The position numbers and the translations under genes are program-made. Of a stretch of DNA of 64,000 bases, positions 50,001-56,789 are shown in pieces. How positions within the stretch are numbered: the first letter of the stretch is position 1; each line of letters begins with the position of its first letter. The DNA lies in the NCBI RefSeq assembly GCF_039535785.1, contig NZ_BAAAXV010000009.1, positions 62,001 through 126,000 of the forward strand, read 5' to 3'. The notes under the pieces are model-generated. The model saw only the letters and a list, made by a program, of their open reading frames with translations. It did not search any database and was not told where the DNA came from. This stretch comes from Nonomuraea helvata. Its GTDB lineage: Bacteria > Actinomycetota > Actinomycetes > Streptosporangiales > Streptosporangiaceae.

Positions 50001-50197
50001 GCCAGCAGGAGCTGGGCAGGGACGACGCCGCCGACGCCGCCCTGCGGGTCTCGGCCGGGCTGCTGCGCGGCCTGCCCGCCCAGGACGGCGTCGCGGACCT
50101 GCGCCGCGACGTGCTGCGGGGCAGGCTGAAGCTGCTGGAGAAGGCGGGCAGGAGCGACGAGCTGGCAGCGGTCGAGGAGGAGTTGCGCGCACTCTAG
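44018..50197 (+). CDS. Giant pseudo-trypsin/STAND NTPase/TPR protein
   Basis: 2059 residues. (1) About 1-210: trypsin-like beta-barrel with TGSGYAIGADLVLTSGLVA and LWPGLSGAALLAEPAGQIIGVITAG; the nucleophile-type Ser175 is present, but the His-bearing TAAHV motif reads TSGLV (Leu43) and the Asp position appears lost in GAGAVLLRV. (2) About 265-560: P-loop NTPase, Walker A GRSGTGKT (K300), Walker B LLVVDGAE (D346), sensor-like RVRLLLLARE and HVHLAALLRL, as in STAND/NACHT-type ATPases. (3) About 740-2050: many TPR-like helical pairs, interrupted by low-complexity spacers. No signal or membrane helix. STAND proteins typically oligomerise after ligand sensing by the repeat array and activate an effector; here the N-terminal effector looks catalytically altered. 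It stands alone downstream of an 18-bp palindrome. Confidence 0.85.
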   Translation: MDTPQHRLGLERVVEVYSGHGDLVGATGSGYAIGADLVLTSGLVAASGTRCQVRTPGSGQWAEAEPVWRGCGGAGAVLLRVADSPWAGVPGIEHLRWARPADPVSISDGHGEEGRGARFRVRCVARGFPRLERRAGFRAAETVSGLVDAPTGAVSKVLAVSVLSPGSDALWPGLSGAALLAEPAGQIIGVITAGHTRNRLDAVPVTALLSDERFRELAGVAPGRLETVAEDDPSAMLADLLTPARDEPPQDCPDWALLLARHAMVPFLGRDEELAHLRAWAAEPAALSIAILTGRSGTGKTRLASELCVELAAAGWDTGFLSLDSVVGPLASRTLNASRPTLLVVDGAEPSPPLVGELVRHLAKHGRNPRVRLLLLAREPGEAEWWRRLDTTAGGWLRRLNTTAVQLNAHPLTLQERTEHALAAMKAFAPSRAALPAPPRLDDPEYGLPLHVHLAALLRLCDGDEGSDPAHDGTEAMRLRGGGLFGRFLERESDQWARVWPAGEERVDDVTARQAVALLTLTAPTPAELPGLLTAVPGLRDHGTTMNLARWLGTVFQSGPLGPDLAAERLLAETDGLDALVLAIHDHGARTVGHIVHLLDVLRRSAHGEGARSALRALIGSRLGELVTEAAANPATRLGDMLNAALALFPADRALAATASALLTRTGSAAERATSGPAASGPAASGPAASGPAASGPAASGPAASGPGGGASSARWGAWPVRRAAGLGLRALDVTLGELAVRHRRATGEGLALAGALSWLSGRLTAVGRAGEAVVAAAESVEIYAAAPPYEEAAGRADALFSLGACLLLAGEPGSALKPAQEAAARFRILAEDDPSYAGEAARAQHNVACALLEVGRLGEAVEAFEAAGGDAGFAATLATLAVSQLGAGGRLPTAGSETAGPSATRPRTTGPTAAHPQTTGPTAAHPQTTGPTAALPQTAGPSAARAGTVGRTSMARSGVVEQSPVAAVPGPGPLMPFEEAGAGALPELAGCLAVAVTAAVRNVAPTNRDLAHRLRLLAVWLDGHGRPADAVVPASEAVVRLRGLAVQEPGLRLMLAEAAGLLAGLHARLEDLDAAVRSAAEAVRNLRALVALEPDEHRHALTGQLLRLGELLLIDDRPEEALGPLQEAMTVAAQQHTATQAEGRRLLGFCLDELGRPVDGRAQLEQAAELYGTLGAKGDRHTSEVRARAARLETAAEHAGGRPWLLALISTRPEEAVAGAERQLAECAKAAEGGGTPEIHAYISAQTVLARAWTDVGRAGDGLVLARQAAELLRRHPVPDTPPQRSAGPERPHAIAVGMVAAALGRALVCLGRHKEAIPHLRTAIEAYEPRAGTSVVFRTELAELLILETAALSESACPADAEAAADRLVGLYEGLVSEGLASPRALAGALRLQGGIRFTRRNVEGALQSATRALDVVSSEPPAANRLLTAICLELGGLCLAELHDLGAAGAKLAEGTAMLPYPPADLVDLHLMALARLARLRVEEEGPAAGAALYRQILDIRPLPGTDALRTLVEEVIAYPGDMSDLLPALVTFADALEQEVPLSGGGAEVHDLCGQALMRLPDAEPAVRVYRGPAAFSGDYRGRLGRALAALARQGQADLAVLEQAIDLLSDEPGRELAETLNLYAVKLLEQGRPVEALAHSERAADLCDELDDPAVAAVTYVQLGSSLAMLDRPQAALEAVTWSLAELDRVSEMDRVSEMDRVSEMDREEPSGVRARAVQVRGQVLRAFGREQEALAHLVEALRLHTDPASKRECAEMIADDLLAAGKPEEAAEFAEIAATGQEPGTVKHALATQRLVRCHMMLGELTEANALVEDLIPLARRSPDDLTYRAVLADSLAQSSELLPLLGLDSGVEAETRAREAIAIYDELLTTGMDAQALHTSRAGACLTLASALRMRHLAADAIQPLREAVAALERFGPVERRFGSGSRAHQESGSPAQRELLSRAMLMLGDALMEAGRGLEAGLVFHRATQVTRDELPRAVAHARLGFCQQELGRDDAADAALRVSAGLLRGLPAQDGVADLRRDVLRGRLKLLEKAGRSDELAAVEEELRAL
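46037..46140 (+). repeat. 15-bp minisatellite in the STAND gene
   Basis: Seven copies of a 15-bp unit (GCATCRGGCCCGGCG) encode ASGPA repeats between the NTPase helical region and the TPR array. Confidence 0.88.
46741..46820 (+). repeat. 30-bp tandem repeat in the STAND gene
   Basis: Two identical 30-bp units (46741-46770, 46771-46800) and a partial third, encoding TTGPTAAHPQ. Perfect identity between the first two suggests recent duplication. Confidence 0.88.
49092..49150 (+). repeat. 18-bp tandem repeat in the STAND gene
   Basis: Three copies of an 18-bp unit encoding DRVSEM within a TPR linker, in frame. Confidence 0.88.
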
Positions 50198-50205
50198 GTG
50201 TACAT

Positions 50206-51792
50206 CTAGGCGCCGCTCGCCTGCACCGTCTCGCGGGCCCACCGGTAGTCCGCCTTGCCCGCCGGCGAGCGCACCATTTCCTCCACGAACGCGTACGAAC
50301 GAGGCACCTTGTACCCCGACAGCAGCGTCCTGCAGTGCGCGTCCAGCTCCTCGGCCGTCACCTCGACACCCTGCCGCGGCTCCACGACGGCGGCCACCCT
50401 GCTCCCCCACCGCTCGTCGGGCACCCCGGTCACCACCGCGTCGTACACGGCCGGATGCCCCTTGAGCACCGCCTCGACCTCCTCGGGGAACACCTTCTCC
50501 CCGCCGGTGTTGATGCACTGCGAGCCCCGGCCGAACACGTTCACGGTCCCGTCGGTGTCCACGGTCGCCAGGTCGCCGGTCAGCAGCCAGCGGATGCCGT
50601 CCGCGTCGGTGACGAACGTGCGGGCCGTCTTGTCGGGGTCGTTGTAGTAGCCGAACGCCACCCGCCCGGTCCTGGCAACGGTCCCGAGCTGCCCGGAGCC
50701 GGGCTCGACCGGCCGGTGCCGCTCGTCGAGGACGGCCAGCTTGACCACGGAGTTGGGCTGGTAACGCAGGCCCTTCTCCGGCGAGGACCCGGCCACGCCC
50801 GACGCGGTGAAGCCGGACTCGGTGGAGCCGAAGTTGTCCAGGATCCCAATGTTCGGGAGTGCCTTCTGGAGCCGGTCGCGTACCGCGCCCGACAGGATCG
50901 CCCCGGTCGAGCTGATCACGAACAGCGAGGAGACGTCGTAACGGCCCTTCTCCAGCGCCTCGGCCAGGGGCCTGGCCATGGCGTCGCCGGTGATGTTCAT
51001 GGTGAACACGCGCTCGCGTTCGACCGCCCGCCACACGTCCTCGGCGTCGAACTTGCGCACGTACACCATGGTCGCGCCCATCCACCAGGCGATGAACGTG
51101 GCCATCTGCGCGGCCCCGTGCATCAGCGGCGGCGCGGCCATCATGACCATCGGGCCGGCCTTGACGGCCTCGTCGATCACCTCGCGCGGGGTGGCGCGCG
51201 GCTCGCCGTACGGGTTGCCGCCGCCGAAGGCCATGAACAGGTCCTCGACGCGCCACATCGCCCCCTTAGGCATGCCAGTGGTGCCGCCGGTGTAGATGAT
51301 GTAGACGTCATTGCCCGAGCGTGCCGGGAAACCGCGTTCCGGCCGGCCGTGCTCCAAGGCGGTCTCGTACGGAACCGCCGCGCCGATCGCCGACGGCCCG
51401 CCCACCGAGATCAGGTGCTCCAGCAGCGGCGCTCGGTCCGCCACGGCGGCCACCCGCGCGTCGAACTCCACGTCGTAGACCACCGCCCGGAGGTCGGCGT
51501 CCCGGTAGAGGTAGAGCAGCTCGTTCTCGACGTAGCGGTAGTTGACGTTGATCGGCACGGCCCTGATCTTCAGCGCGGCCAGGAGCCCTGCCACGTACTC
51601 GACGCCGTTGTAGAGGTGCAGCCCGACGTGCTGGCCCGGCTGGATGCCCAGGTCCATGAGGTAGTGGGCGAGCCGGTTGGCCTCGGCCTCCAGCTCGGCG
51701 TAGGTGCGCCGGTCCGCGCCGCAGACGATGGCCGTCCTGTCCCCGATCGTGTCCGCGAGCCCTTCGAACAGGTCAGCGTGGTTGAACTCCAT
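50206..51792 (-). CDS. FadD19-like acyl-CoA synthetase
   Basis: 528 residues from ATG 51792, which overlaps the thiolase stop (ATGA). Adenylation motifs: YIIYTGGTTGMPKGAMW, NFGSTESGFT, WLLTGDLATVD and the catalytic-Lys C-terminus RSPAGKADYRWARETV. The C-terminal segment KVPRSYAFVEEMVRSPAGK and N-terminal NRLAHYLMDLGIQPG closely resemble mycobacterial FadD19, which activates steroid side-chain acids to CoA thioesters. Last gene of a five-gene minus-strand operon. Steroid specificity is inferred from resemblance and neighbours. Confidence 0.85.
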   Translation of the reverse strand: MEFNHADLFEGLADTIGDRTAIVCGADRRTYAELEAEANRLAHYLMDLGIQPGQHVGLHLYNGVEYVAGLLAALKIRAVPINVNYRYVENELLYLYRDADLRAVVYDVEFDARVAAVADRAPLLEHLISVGGPSAIGAAVPYETALEHGRPERGFPARSGNDVYIIYTGGTTGMPKGAMWRVEDLFMAFGGGNPYGEPRATPREVIDEAVKAGPMVMMAAPPLMHGAAQMATFIAWWMGATMVYVRKFDAEDVWRAVERERVFTMNITGDAMARPLAEALEKGRYDVSSLFVISSTGAILSGAVRDRLQKALPNIGILDNFGSTESGFTASGVAGSSPEKGLRYQPNSVVKLAVLDERHRPVEPGSGQLGTVARTGRVAFGYYNDPDKTARTFVTDADGIRWLLTGDLATVDTDGTVNVFGRGSQCINTGGEKVFPEEVEAVLKGHPAVYDAVVTGVPDERWGSRVAAVVEPRQGVEVTAEELDAHCRTLLSGYKVPRSYAFVEEMVRSPAGKADYRWARETVQASGA

Positions 51793-52937
51793 CAGGGTCT
51801 CTCCCGTCCGACGATCCACATCGCGAAGAACTGGGCTCCCCCGCCGTACGCGTGGCCGAGCGCCATGCGGGCGCCGTCCACCTGGTGCTCGCCCGCCAGC
51901 CCGCGCACCTGCAGCGCGGCCTCGGCGAACCTGATCAGCCCCGATGCCCCGATCGGGTTGCTCGACAGCACCCCGCCCGAGGCGTTCCACGGGATGTCAC
52001 CGTCGAGCGCCGTCGCGCCCGACTCGGTGAGCTTCCATCCCTCCCCGTCCGCCGCGAACCCCAGGTTCTCCAGCCACATCGGCTCGTACCAGGAGAACGG
52101 CACGTACGTCTCGGCCACGTCGATCTGCCGCCGCGGGTCCGCGATGCCGGCCTGGCGGTAGACGTCGGCCGCGCAGTCCTTGCCCGCCTGCGGGCTGACC
52201 GTGTCGCGCGCGGCGCGGAAGATCGGCTCGGAGCGCATGGCCGTCCCGTGCACCCAGGCCGGGGTGCCGGTGACCTTCGACTCGGACGACAGGACCATGG
52301 CGCAGGCGCCGTCGCTGGACGGGCAGGTCTCCAGGTAGCGGATCGGCTCCCACAGCATGGGCGTGGACTCGACCATCTTCTGGTCGATGCCGGGGATCTT
52401 GAGGTGCGCGTACGGGTTCTTGAGCGCGTTCAGCCGGTCCTTGACCGCCACGAGCGTCCCGATGTGTCCGGGCGCGCCCGACCTGCGCATGTACTCGCGG
52501 ATGTGCGGCGCGAAGTAGCCGCCCGCGCCCACCACCAGCGACGCGTTGAAGGGCAGGTGCGTGGAGAGCGCCCAGGTGGCGTTGGACTCCGACTGCTTCT
52601 CGAACGCCACCACCAGCACCCGGTCGTGCACGCCGCCCTGGATCAGCGAGGCTCCGACCAGCGCCGTCGAGCCGCCCACGCTGCCCGCCGTGTGCACGCG
52701 CATCATGGGCTTGCCCGCCGCACCGAGGGCGTCCGCCAGGTACGCCTCCGGCATCATCACGCCCTCGAACAGGTCGGGCGCCTTGCCGATGACCACGGCG
52801 TCGATGTCCTTGAACGTCAGCCCGGCGTCCTCCAGCGCCCGCAGCGCCGCCTCGCGGACCAGCCCGGCGATCGACACGTCCCTGCGCTTGGTCGTGTAGT
52901 GCGTCTGCCCGACGCCGATGACCGCACACCTGTTCAT
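51792..52937 (-). CDS. Thiolase-like lipid-transfer protein (Ltp3-like)
   Basis: 381 residues from ATG 52937. SCP-x/thiolase fold: RCAVIGVGQTHYTTKRRD, GKPMMRVHTAGSVGGSTALVGASL (with Ser/Gly around the nucleophile region rather than the canonical Cys), SSDGACAMVLSSES, SGGVLSSNPIGASGLIRFAEA and LGHAYGGGAQFFAMWIVG. These match the Ltp3/Ltp4 class encoded beside fadD19 in mycobacteria. Such proteins act as retro-aldolases or thiolases on CoA-bound side chains, usually with a DUF35 partner, which is present here. Coupled by ATGA to the ligase downstream. Confidence 0.85.
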   Translation of the reverse strand: MNRCAVIGVGQTHYTTKRRDVSIAGLVREAALRALEDAGLTFKDIDAVVIGKAPDLFEGVMMPEAYLADALGAAGKPMMRVHTAGSVGGSTALVGASLIQGGVHDRVLVVAFEKQSESNATWALSTHLPFNASLVVGAGGYFAPHIREYMRRSGAPGHIGTLVAVKDRLNALKNPYAHLKIPGIDQKMVESTPMLWEPIRYLETCPSSDGACAMVLSSESKVTGTPAWVHGTAMRSEPIFRAARDTVSPQAGKDCAADVYRQAGIADPRRQIDVAETYVPFSWYEPMWLENLGFAADGEGWKLTESGATALDGDIPWNASGGVLSSNPIGASGLIRFAEAALQVRGLAGEHQVDGARMALGHAYGGGAQFFAMWIVGRERP

Positions 52938-53092
52938 TGGTCGCTCACCACTCCTCATTCGCTCCGCGGAGTGCCTGTCGTGCCGAAGGCGCGCCATCAG
53001 CACGTGTCGGCCCTCCACTCCGCTTCGCGACGCACCCTGTCGAATTGCTCGCTCCGCTCGCGGGGCGTCGGGTTCGCTCCCGGTTTCCCATG
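52938..53092. other. 155-bp spacer within the operon, rich in CTCCGC hairpins
   Basis: This is the only large gap inside the operon. It contains the palindrome CTCCGCGGAG (52962-52971), then CACTCCGCTTCGCG and CGCTCCGCTCGCGGGG. The repeated CTCCGC/CGGAG units could form hairpins that attenuate transcription or stabilise mRNA, or be a dispersed repeat. No coding sequence seen. Confidence 0.45.
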
Positions 53093-54124
53093 TCAGGCCT
53101 CCAGGACGGTGACGAGGTTGTGCTGCAGGCAGGGGCCGCCGGCGGCGTGCCCGACGGTGCGGCTCGCGTCGCCGTCGAGGATGCGCCGCGCGGCCTCGCC
53201 GATGCGGATGAGGCCCGTGGCCATGACGGGGTTGGCGGCCAGCGGGCCGCCGGACGGGTTGATCACCGTGTCGCCGGGCAGCTCCAGGGCGCGGCGCAGG
53301 ACGATCTCCTCGTGGGGGAACTGCGCGTGCAGCTCGGCCACTTCGACGGGACCCTTGCCGACCCCCGCGGCTCGTGCGGCATCGGCCGCGGAGGCCGACA
53401 GGGCAAGATCCCGCATACCCAGGTAGTGGGGCTCTATGCGATGCGCGATGCCCCTGATATAGGCGGGATTCGAGCACAGCTCCCTGGCCAGGTCGCCGGC
53501 GGCGAGCACAATCGCCGCCGCACCGTCCGTGATGGGCGGCACGTCGGTCTTCTTCAGCGGCTGCACCGCGAAGCCGTCCGAGTCTTCCGAGTCGTCCGGG
53601 TCGGGCAGATCGAGCGCGTACGGGTTGCTCCTCCCGTCCGCCCGGCTCCTGCGGACGATCTCGTCGAGCTCCTTCCTGTCCGCGCCGACCGCACCGGCCT
53701 GGAGCGCCGCGTAGGAGAGCAGGTCGAGGCCGAGCGGCGCCAGGTAGTACGGGTCGAGCTGGATCGTCATGATCGTGCGCAGGTCGCCGAGCGACGACTT
53801 GCCGAACCCGTAGACCAGGGCCGAGTCGATGTCGCCGTGCTGGAGGCGCACCCACGCCTCGTACAGGGCCCAGGCGCCGTCCATCTCCACGTGGCTCTCG
53901 GAGATCGGCGGCCAGGCTGCGAGGGCGTCGAGAGCCGACACGAACGAGAACGGCGCGCCGGCGAGGTAGTCACAGCTGCCCGAACAGGTGAAGCCGAACC
54001 TCTTGAGCCCGGTGCGCTCCTTGACCTCGTTGATCACGGGCAGGATCAGCTCCGGCTCGGTCGCACCGGTGTCGTGGTCGGTGTGCTGAGTCTGGGCGAA
54101 CGCGACGATCGCGACATCTCTCAT
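53093..54124 (-). CDS. Thiolase-like lipid-transfer protein (Ltp4-like)
   Basis: 343 residues from ATG 54124 in ATGA overlap with the DUF35 stop. Opens with RDVAIVAFAQTQHTD; the nucleophile region FTCSGSCDYLAGAPFSFVSALDALAAWPP and ESHVEMDGAWALYEAWVRLQ match the actinobacterial Ltp family (Rv3522-like). PITDGAAAIVLAAGD and INPSGGPLAANPVMATGLIR are thiolase-fold motifs. Expected to form a complex with the DUF35 protein just upstream and cleave a CoA-activated side chain. The exact substrate is inferred. Confidence 0.84.
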   Translation of the reverse strand: MRDVAIVAFAQTQHTDHDTGATEPELILPVINEVKERTGLKRFGFTCSGSCDYLAGAPFSFVSALDALAAWPPISESHVEMDGAWALYEAWVRLQHGDIDSALVYGFGKSSLGDLRTIMTIQLDPYYLAPLGLDLLSYAALQAGAVGADRKELDEIVRRSRADGRSNPYALDLPDPDDSEDSDGFAVQPLKKTDVPPITDGAAAIVLAAGDLARELCSNPAYIRGIAHRIEPHYLGMRDLALSASAADAARAAGVGKGPVEVAELHAQFPHEEIVLRRALELPGDTVINPSGGPLAANPVMATGLIRIGEAARRILDGDASRTVGHAAGGPCLQHNLVTVLEA

Positions 54125-55020
54125 GACAGCTCCACGTCGGGCTCGCCGGTGGGGGCGAACCAGCGGATGTTCGACATTGACGCCGTACGCTCGCTCTCCG
54201 GCACCCAGACCGCCTTGACCCGCATGCCCTGGCGCACCTCGTGAGCGGGTACGTCGCCGATGAGCGCGATCATGGGGACATCGGCGTTGTCGACCAGGAT
54301 GTACGCCGACACGAACGGCACTTGCGGAGCCCGCGGGTCGGGCAGGTTGTTGATCGCGAACGTGGTGATCGTGCCGGTGTCGGGCAGTTCTAGCGTCTCC
54401 CCGATGGCGCTTCCGCACTCGGGGCAGGACATGCGGTACGGCACGTACACCTTGGCGCAGCTCTCGCACCGGCCGCCGAGGAAGACGCCGCGCTCGATGC
54501 CCTCCAGGAAGACGCGGAGCGCGCCGCCCGCCTGGAGGCGGTACTCGGAGCGCACGTTGGACACGATCTTCGTGACCTCAGGGACGAAATGCGAAATGTC
54601 AGTGATGTGGCCGGTGGGGTGGTCGCTCCAGGCGGGCCAGACGCGCGTGCCCGCGGCGAGCGCCTTGGGGTTGCCCGCGTCCACGGCGTGCACCAGCGCG
54701 GTGTCCGCCCCGTCCAGCTTGATCAGGGCCCAGGCGAAGGGGCGGTCGAGCGGGTGGTTCTCGAGCGGCTCCGCCACCCACGCCCAGGTGGTGACCGTGC
54801 CGGCCGGGCCGACCTCGACGTACTCGCCGGTCACCGGCTCGCCCGTCGCGGGGTCGTACTCCAGGGGCGGCACGAGCACCTTGCCCTCTTTCGTCCGCAC
54901 TCCCACGATGCGCCGGCCGCGTAGTTCGCTCAGGAACCGGCCGATCACGGGGCCTGTCGTACGCGTGTAGCCGCCGGGAAATTCCAGGACGTGCTGGGCG
55001 ACGAGCGGATCAGATGGCAC
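54121..55020 (-). CDS. Double OB-fold/DUF35 zinc-ribbon protein
   Basis: 299 residues from GTG 55020, overlapping the upstream ligase by 11 bp. Two DUF35 units: the first (about 1-130) has lost its zinc cysteines (LRGRRIVGVRTKEGKVLVPPLEYD); the second carries the rubredoxin-like ribbon CESCAKVYVPYRMSCPECG (about 187-205) and OB-fold (TGTITTFAINNLPDPRAPQVPF). In steroid degraders DUF35 chains pair with Ltp thiolases to make active aldolases. The gene order DUF35-Ltp4-Ltp3 mirrors mycobacterial Rv3521-Rv3522-Rv3523. Confidence 0.88.
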   Translation of the reverse strand: MPSDPLVAQHVLEFPGGYTRTTGPVIGRFLSELRGRRIVGVRTKEGKVLVPPLEYDPATGEPVTGEYVEVGPAGTVTTWAWVAEPLENHPLDRPFAWALIKLDGADTALVHAVDAGNPKALAAGTRVWPAWSDHPTGHITDISHFVPEVTKIVSNVRSEYRLQAGGALRVFLEGIERGVFLGGRCESCAKVYVPYRMSCPECGSAIGETLELPDTGTITTFAINNLPDPRAPQVPFVSAYILVDNADVPMIALIGDVPAHEVRQGMRVKAVWVPESERTASMSNIRWFAPTGEPDVELS

Positions 55021-56557
55021 GGTCGTGTCCCTCCCAGTACGGGGCGCGGAGCTTGCGTTTGAGCAGCTTGCCGTTGGGCTCTCGGGGCATCTCGGCGATG
55101 AAGTCGACGCTCTTGGGCCACTTCATCCTGGCCAGGCGGCCCTCCAGCGACGCGAGCAGCTCGCGGGCCAGCTCGGGGCCGGGCTCGATGCCCGGTGCCG
55201 GCTCGACCACGGCCTTGATCTGCTCGCCCCACTCCTCGTCCGGGATGCCGAACACGGCCACGTCCGCCACCTTCGGGTGGACCATGAGCTCGTTCTCGAT
55301 CTCGGCCGGGTAGATGTTCGCCCCTCCAGAGATGATCATGTCGGCCTTGCGGTCGCAGAGGTAGAGGTAGCCGTCCTGGTCCAGGTAGCCGATGTCCCCG
55401 ACGGTGAAGTAGTCCTTGAGCCGGTTCGCGGCGGTCTTGTCGGGGTCGCCCTTGTACTCGAACGAGGCGCCCATCATCTTCATGTAAATCGTCCCGGCGG
55501 TGCCGGTCGGTACAGGCTCGCCCTGCTCGTCCACGATGAGCAGCTCACTGATGGGCCACGCCTTGCCGACCGTGCCCGGATGGGTCTTCCAGCCCTCGGG
55601 CGTGGCCAGGGTGCCGCCGCCCTCGGTGGCCGCGTAGTACTCGTACACGCAGTCGCCCCACCACTCGAACATCGCCCATTTGACCGGGACGGGGCAGGGG
55701 GCGGCGGCGTGGATCATCCACTTGAGCGAGGACAGGTCGTACTTGGCGCGGGTCTGCTCCGGCAGCGCGAGCAGCCGCTTGAAGTGGGTGGGGACCAGGT
55801 GGGAGTTCGTGACGCGGTAGCGCTCGCAGACCCGGAGCATCTCTTCGGCGTCCCACTTGTCCATGTAGACGAGGGTGTGTCCCATGTGCAGCGCGGTGCC
55901 GCCGAACTGGGTCACCGCGGTGTGGTAGTTCGGGGACGTGATCAGGTGGGCGTTGGGGCGGCCCGGGGTGATGCCGAACAGCCCGAGCAGGAACGTCATC
56001 AGCTCTGCGGAGTCGTCCGGATCCAGGCCGTTCAGCCCGCGTTTGACGCCTTTCGGCTTGCCGGTCGTGCCCGAGGTGTAGTGCATGGTGGCGCCGGCGG
56101 TGCGGCCCTCCGGTGCGGTGTCCGGCTGACCGTCGGTGAGCTCGCTCACCTGCCGGAAGCCGTCGATCTTCTCCCCGAGGATGAAACGGCGGTGCGGCTC
56201 GATGGTCTCCGCCCCCCTTGCGCCCTCCTTGAGATAGCGCGGGTGCACGAAGAAGGCCTTGGCCTCGCTGTCCGACACGATGTACGCGATCTCGGGGCCG
56301 GTGAGATGCCAGTTGACCGGGGTGTAGTACCAGCCGGCCTGCATGGCGGCCAGGTAGAGCACGAGCCCGTCGACGCCGTTCGGGACCAGGCCGCAGATGC
56401 CGTCCCCTGGCTGGAGCCCGAGGCCGCGCAGGCCGTGCACGAGGCGGTTCGCGCGAGCCAGCAGGTCGCCCGCGCGATGCTCCGTGCCATCGGGGTCAAC
56501 GGCCGCGATCCACTCGGGATCCGCCTGCGCGAGCCTCCAGAAACCGAGCGTGCCCAT
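55010..56557 (-). CDS. Acyl-CoA synthetase (FadD-type), first gene of the operon
   Basis: 515 residues. ATG 56557 was preferred because GAGGAG lies five bases upstream; ATG 56575 is in frame. Adenylate-forming motifs: MHYTSGTTGKPKGVKRG, YYAATEGGGT, FTVGDIGYLDQDGYLYLCDRKADMIISGG and REPNGKLLKRKLR with the catalytic Lys. It activates a carboxylic acid to its CoA ester. A second ligase in the same operon (50206-51792) suggests different chain lengths or stages. Divergent from the EchA19-like gene over a KstR-like box. Confidence 0.9.
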   Translation of the reverse strand: MGTLGFWRLAQADPEWIAAVDPDGTEHRAGDLLARANRLVHGLRGLGLQPGDGICGLVPNGVDGLVLYLAAMQAGWYYTPVNWHLTGPEIAYIVSDSEAKAFFVHPRYLKEGARGAETIEPHRRFILGEKIDGFRQVSELTDGQPDTAPEGRTAGATMHYTSGTTGKPKGVKRGLNGLDPDDSAELMTFLLGLFGITPGRPNAHLITSPNYHTAVTQFGGTALHMGHTLVYMDKWDAEEMLRVCERYRVTNSHLVPTHFKRLLALPEQTRAKYDLSSLKWMIHAAAPCPVPVKWAMFEWWGDCVYEYYAATEGGGTLATPEGWKTHPGTVGKAWPISELLIVDEQGEPVPTGTAGTIYMKMMGASFEYKGDPDKTAANRLKDYFTVGDIGYLDQDGYLYLCDRKADMIISGGANIYPAEIENELMVHPKVADVAVFGIPDEEWGEQIKAVVEPAPGIEPGPELARELLASLEGRLARMKWPKSVDFIAEMPREPNGKLLKRKLRAPYWEGHDRAI

Positions 56558-56576
56558 CTGAACTCCTCTGCTCATG

Positions 56577-56593
56577 GCTTCACTCCGTGAAGC
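56577..56593 (-). promoter_or_regulatory. Hairpin in the leader of the acyl-CoA synthetase
   Basis: GCTTCAC-TCC-GTGAAGC, perfect 7-bp arms and a three-base loop, 20 bp upstream of the start codon at 56557 and overlapping the alternative start at 56575 only at its edge. Confidence 0.5.
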
Positions 56594-56703
56594 GGGCTCG
56601 GTCGCCCTTGATGCCGTCGCCTTCCCTCGCTCTGGTCGCTCCCCTCCCGCCGCTCCTCCAGACGACGGCGCTCCCCCGCGGGAGTCGTGGCGCGAAGTAA
56701 AAC

Positions 56704-56717
56704 AGGAACCTGTTCTC
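56704..56717. promoter_or_regulatory. KstR-like box 1 (AAC-CT-GTT core)
   Basis: AGGAACCTGTTCTC; GAAC-CT-GTTC is a perfect dyad. Compared with the published KstR consensus TnnAACnnGTTnnA the core fits and the two outermost bases do not. It sits between the divergent ligase operon and the EchA-like gene, 73 bp from the latter. Confidence 0.55.
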
Positions 56718-56789
56718 GTTTGCTGCTGGGAGCGTATCCTGGGGCCGAAGTTCGTAGCAAGCGCTTGATTAGACACTTCGGAGGCGTAC

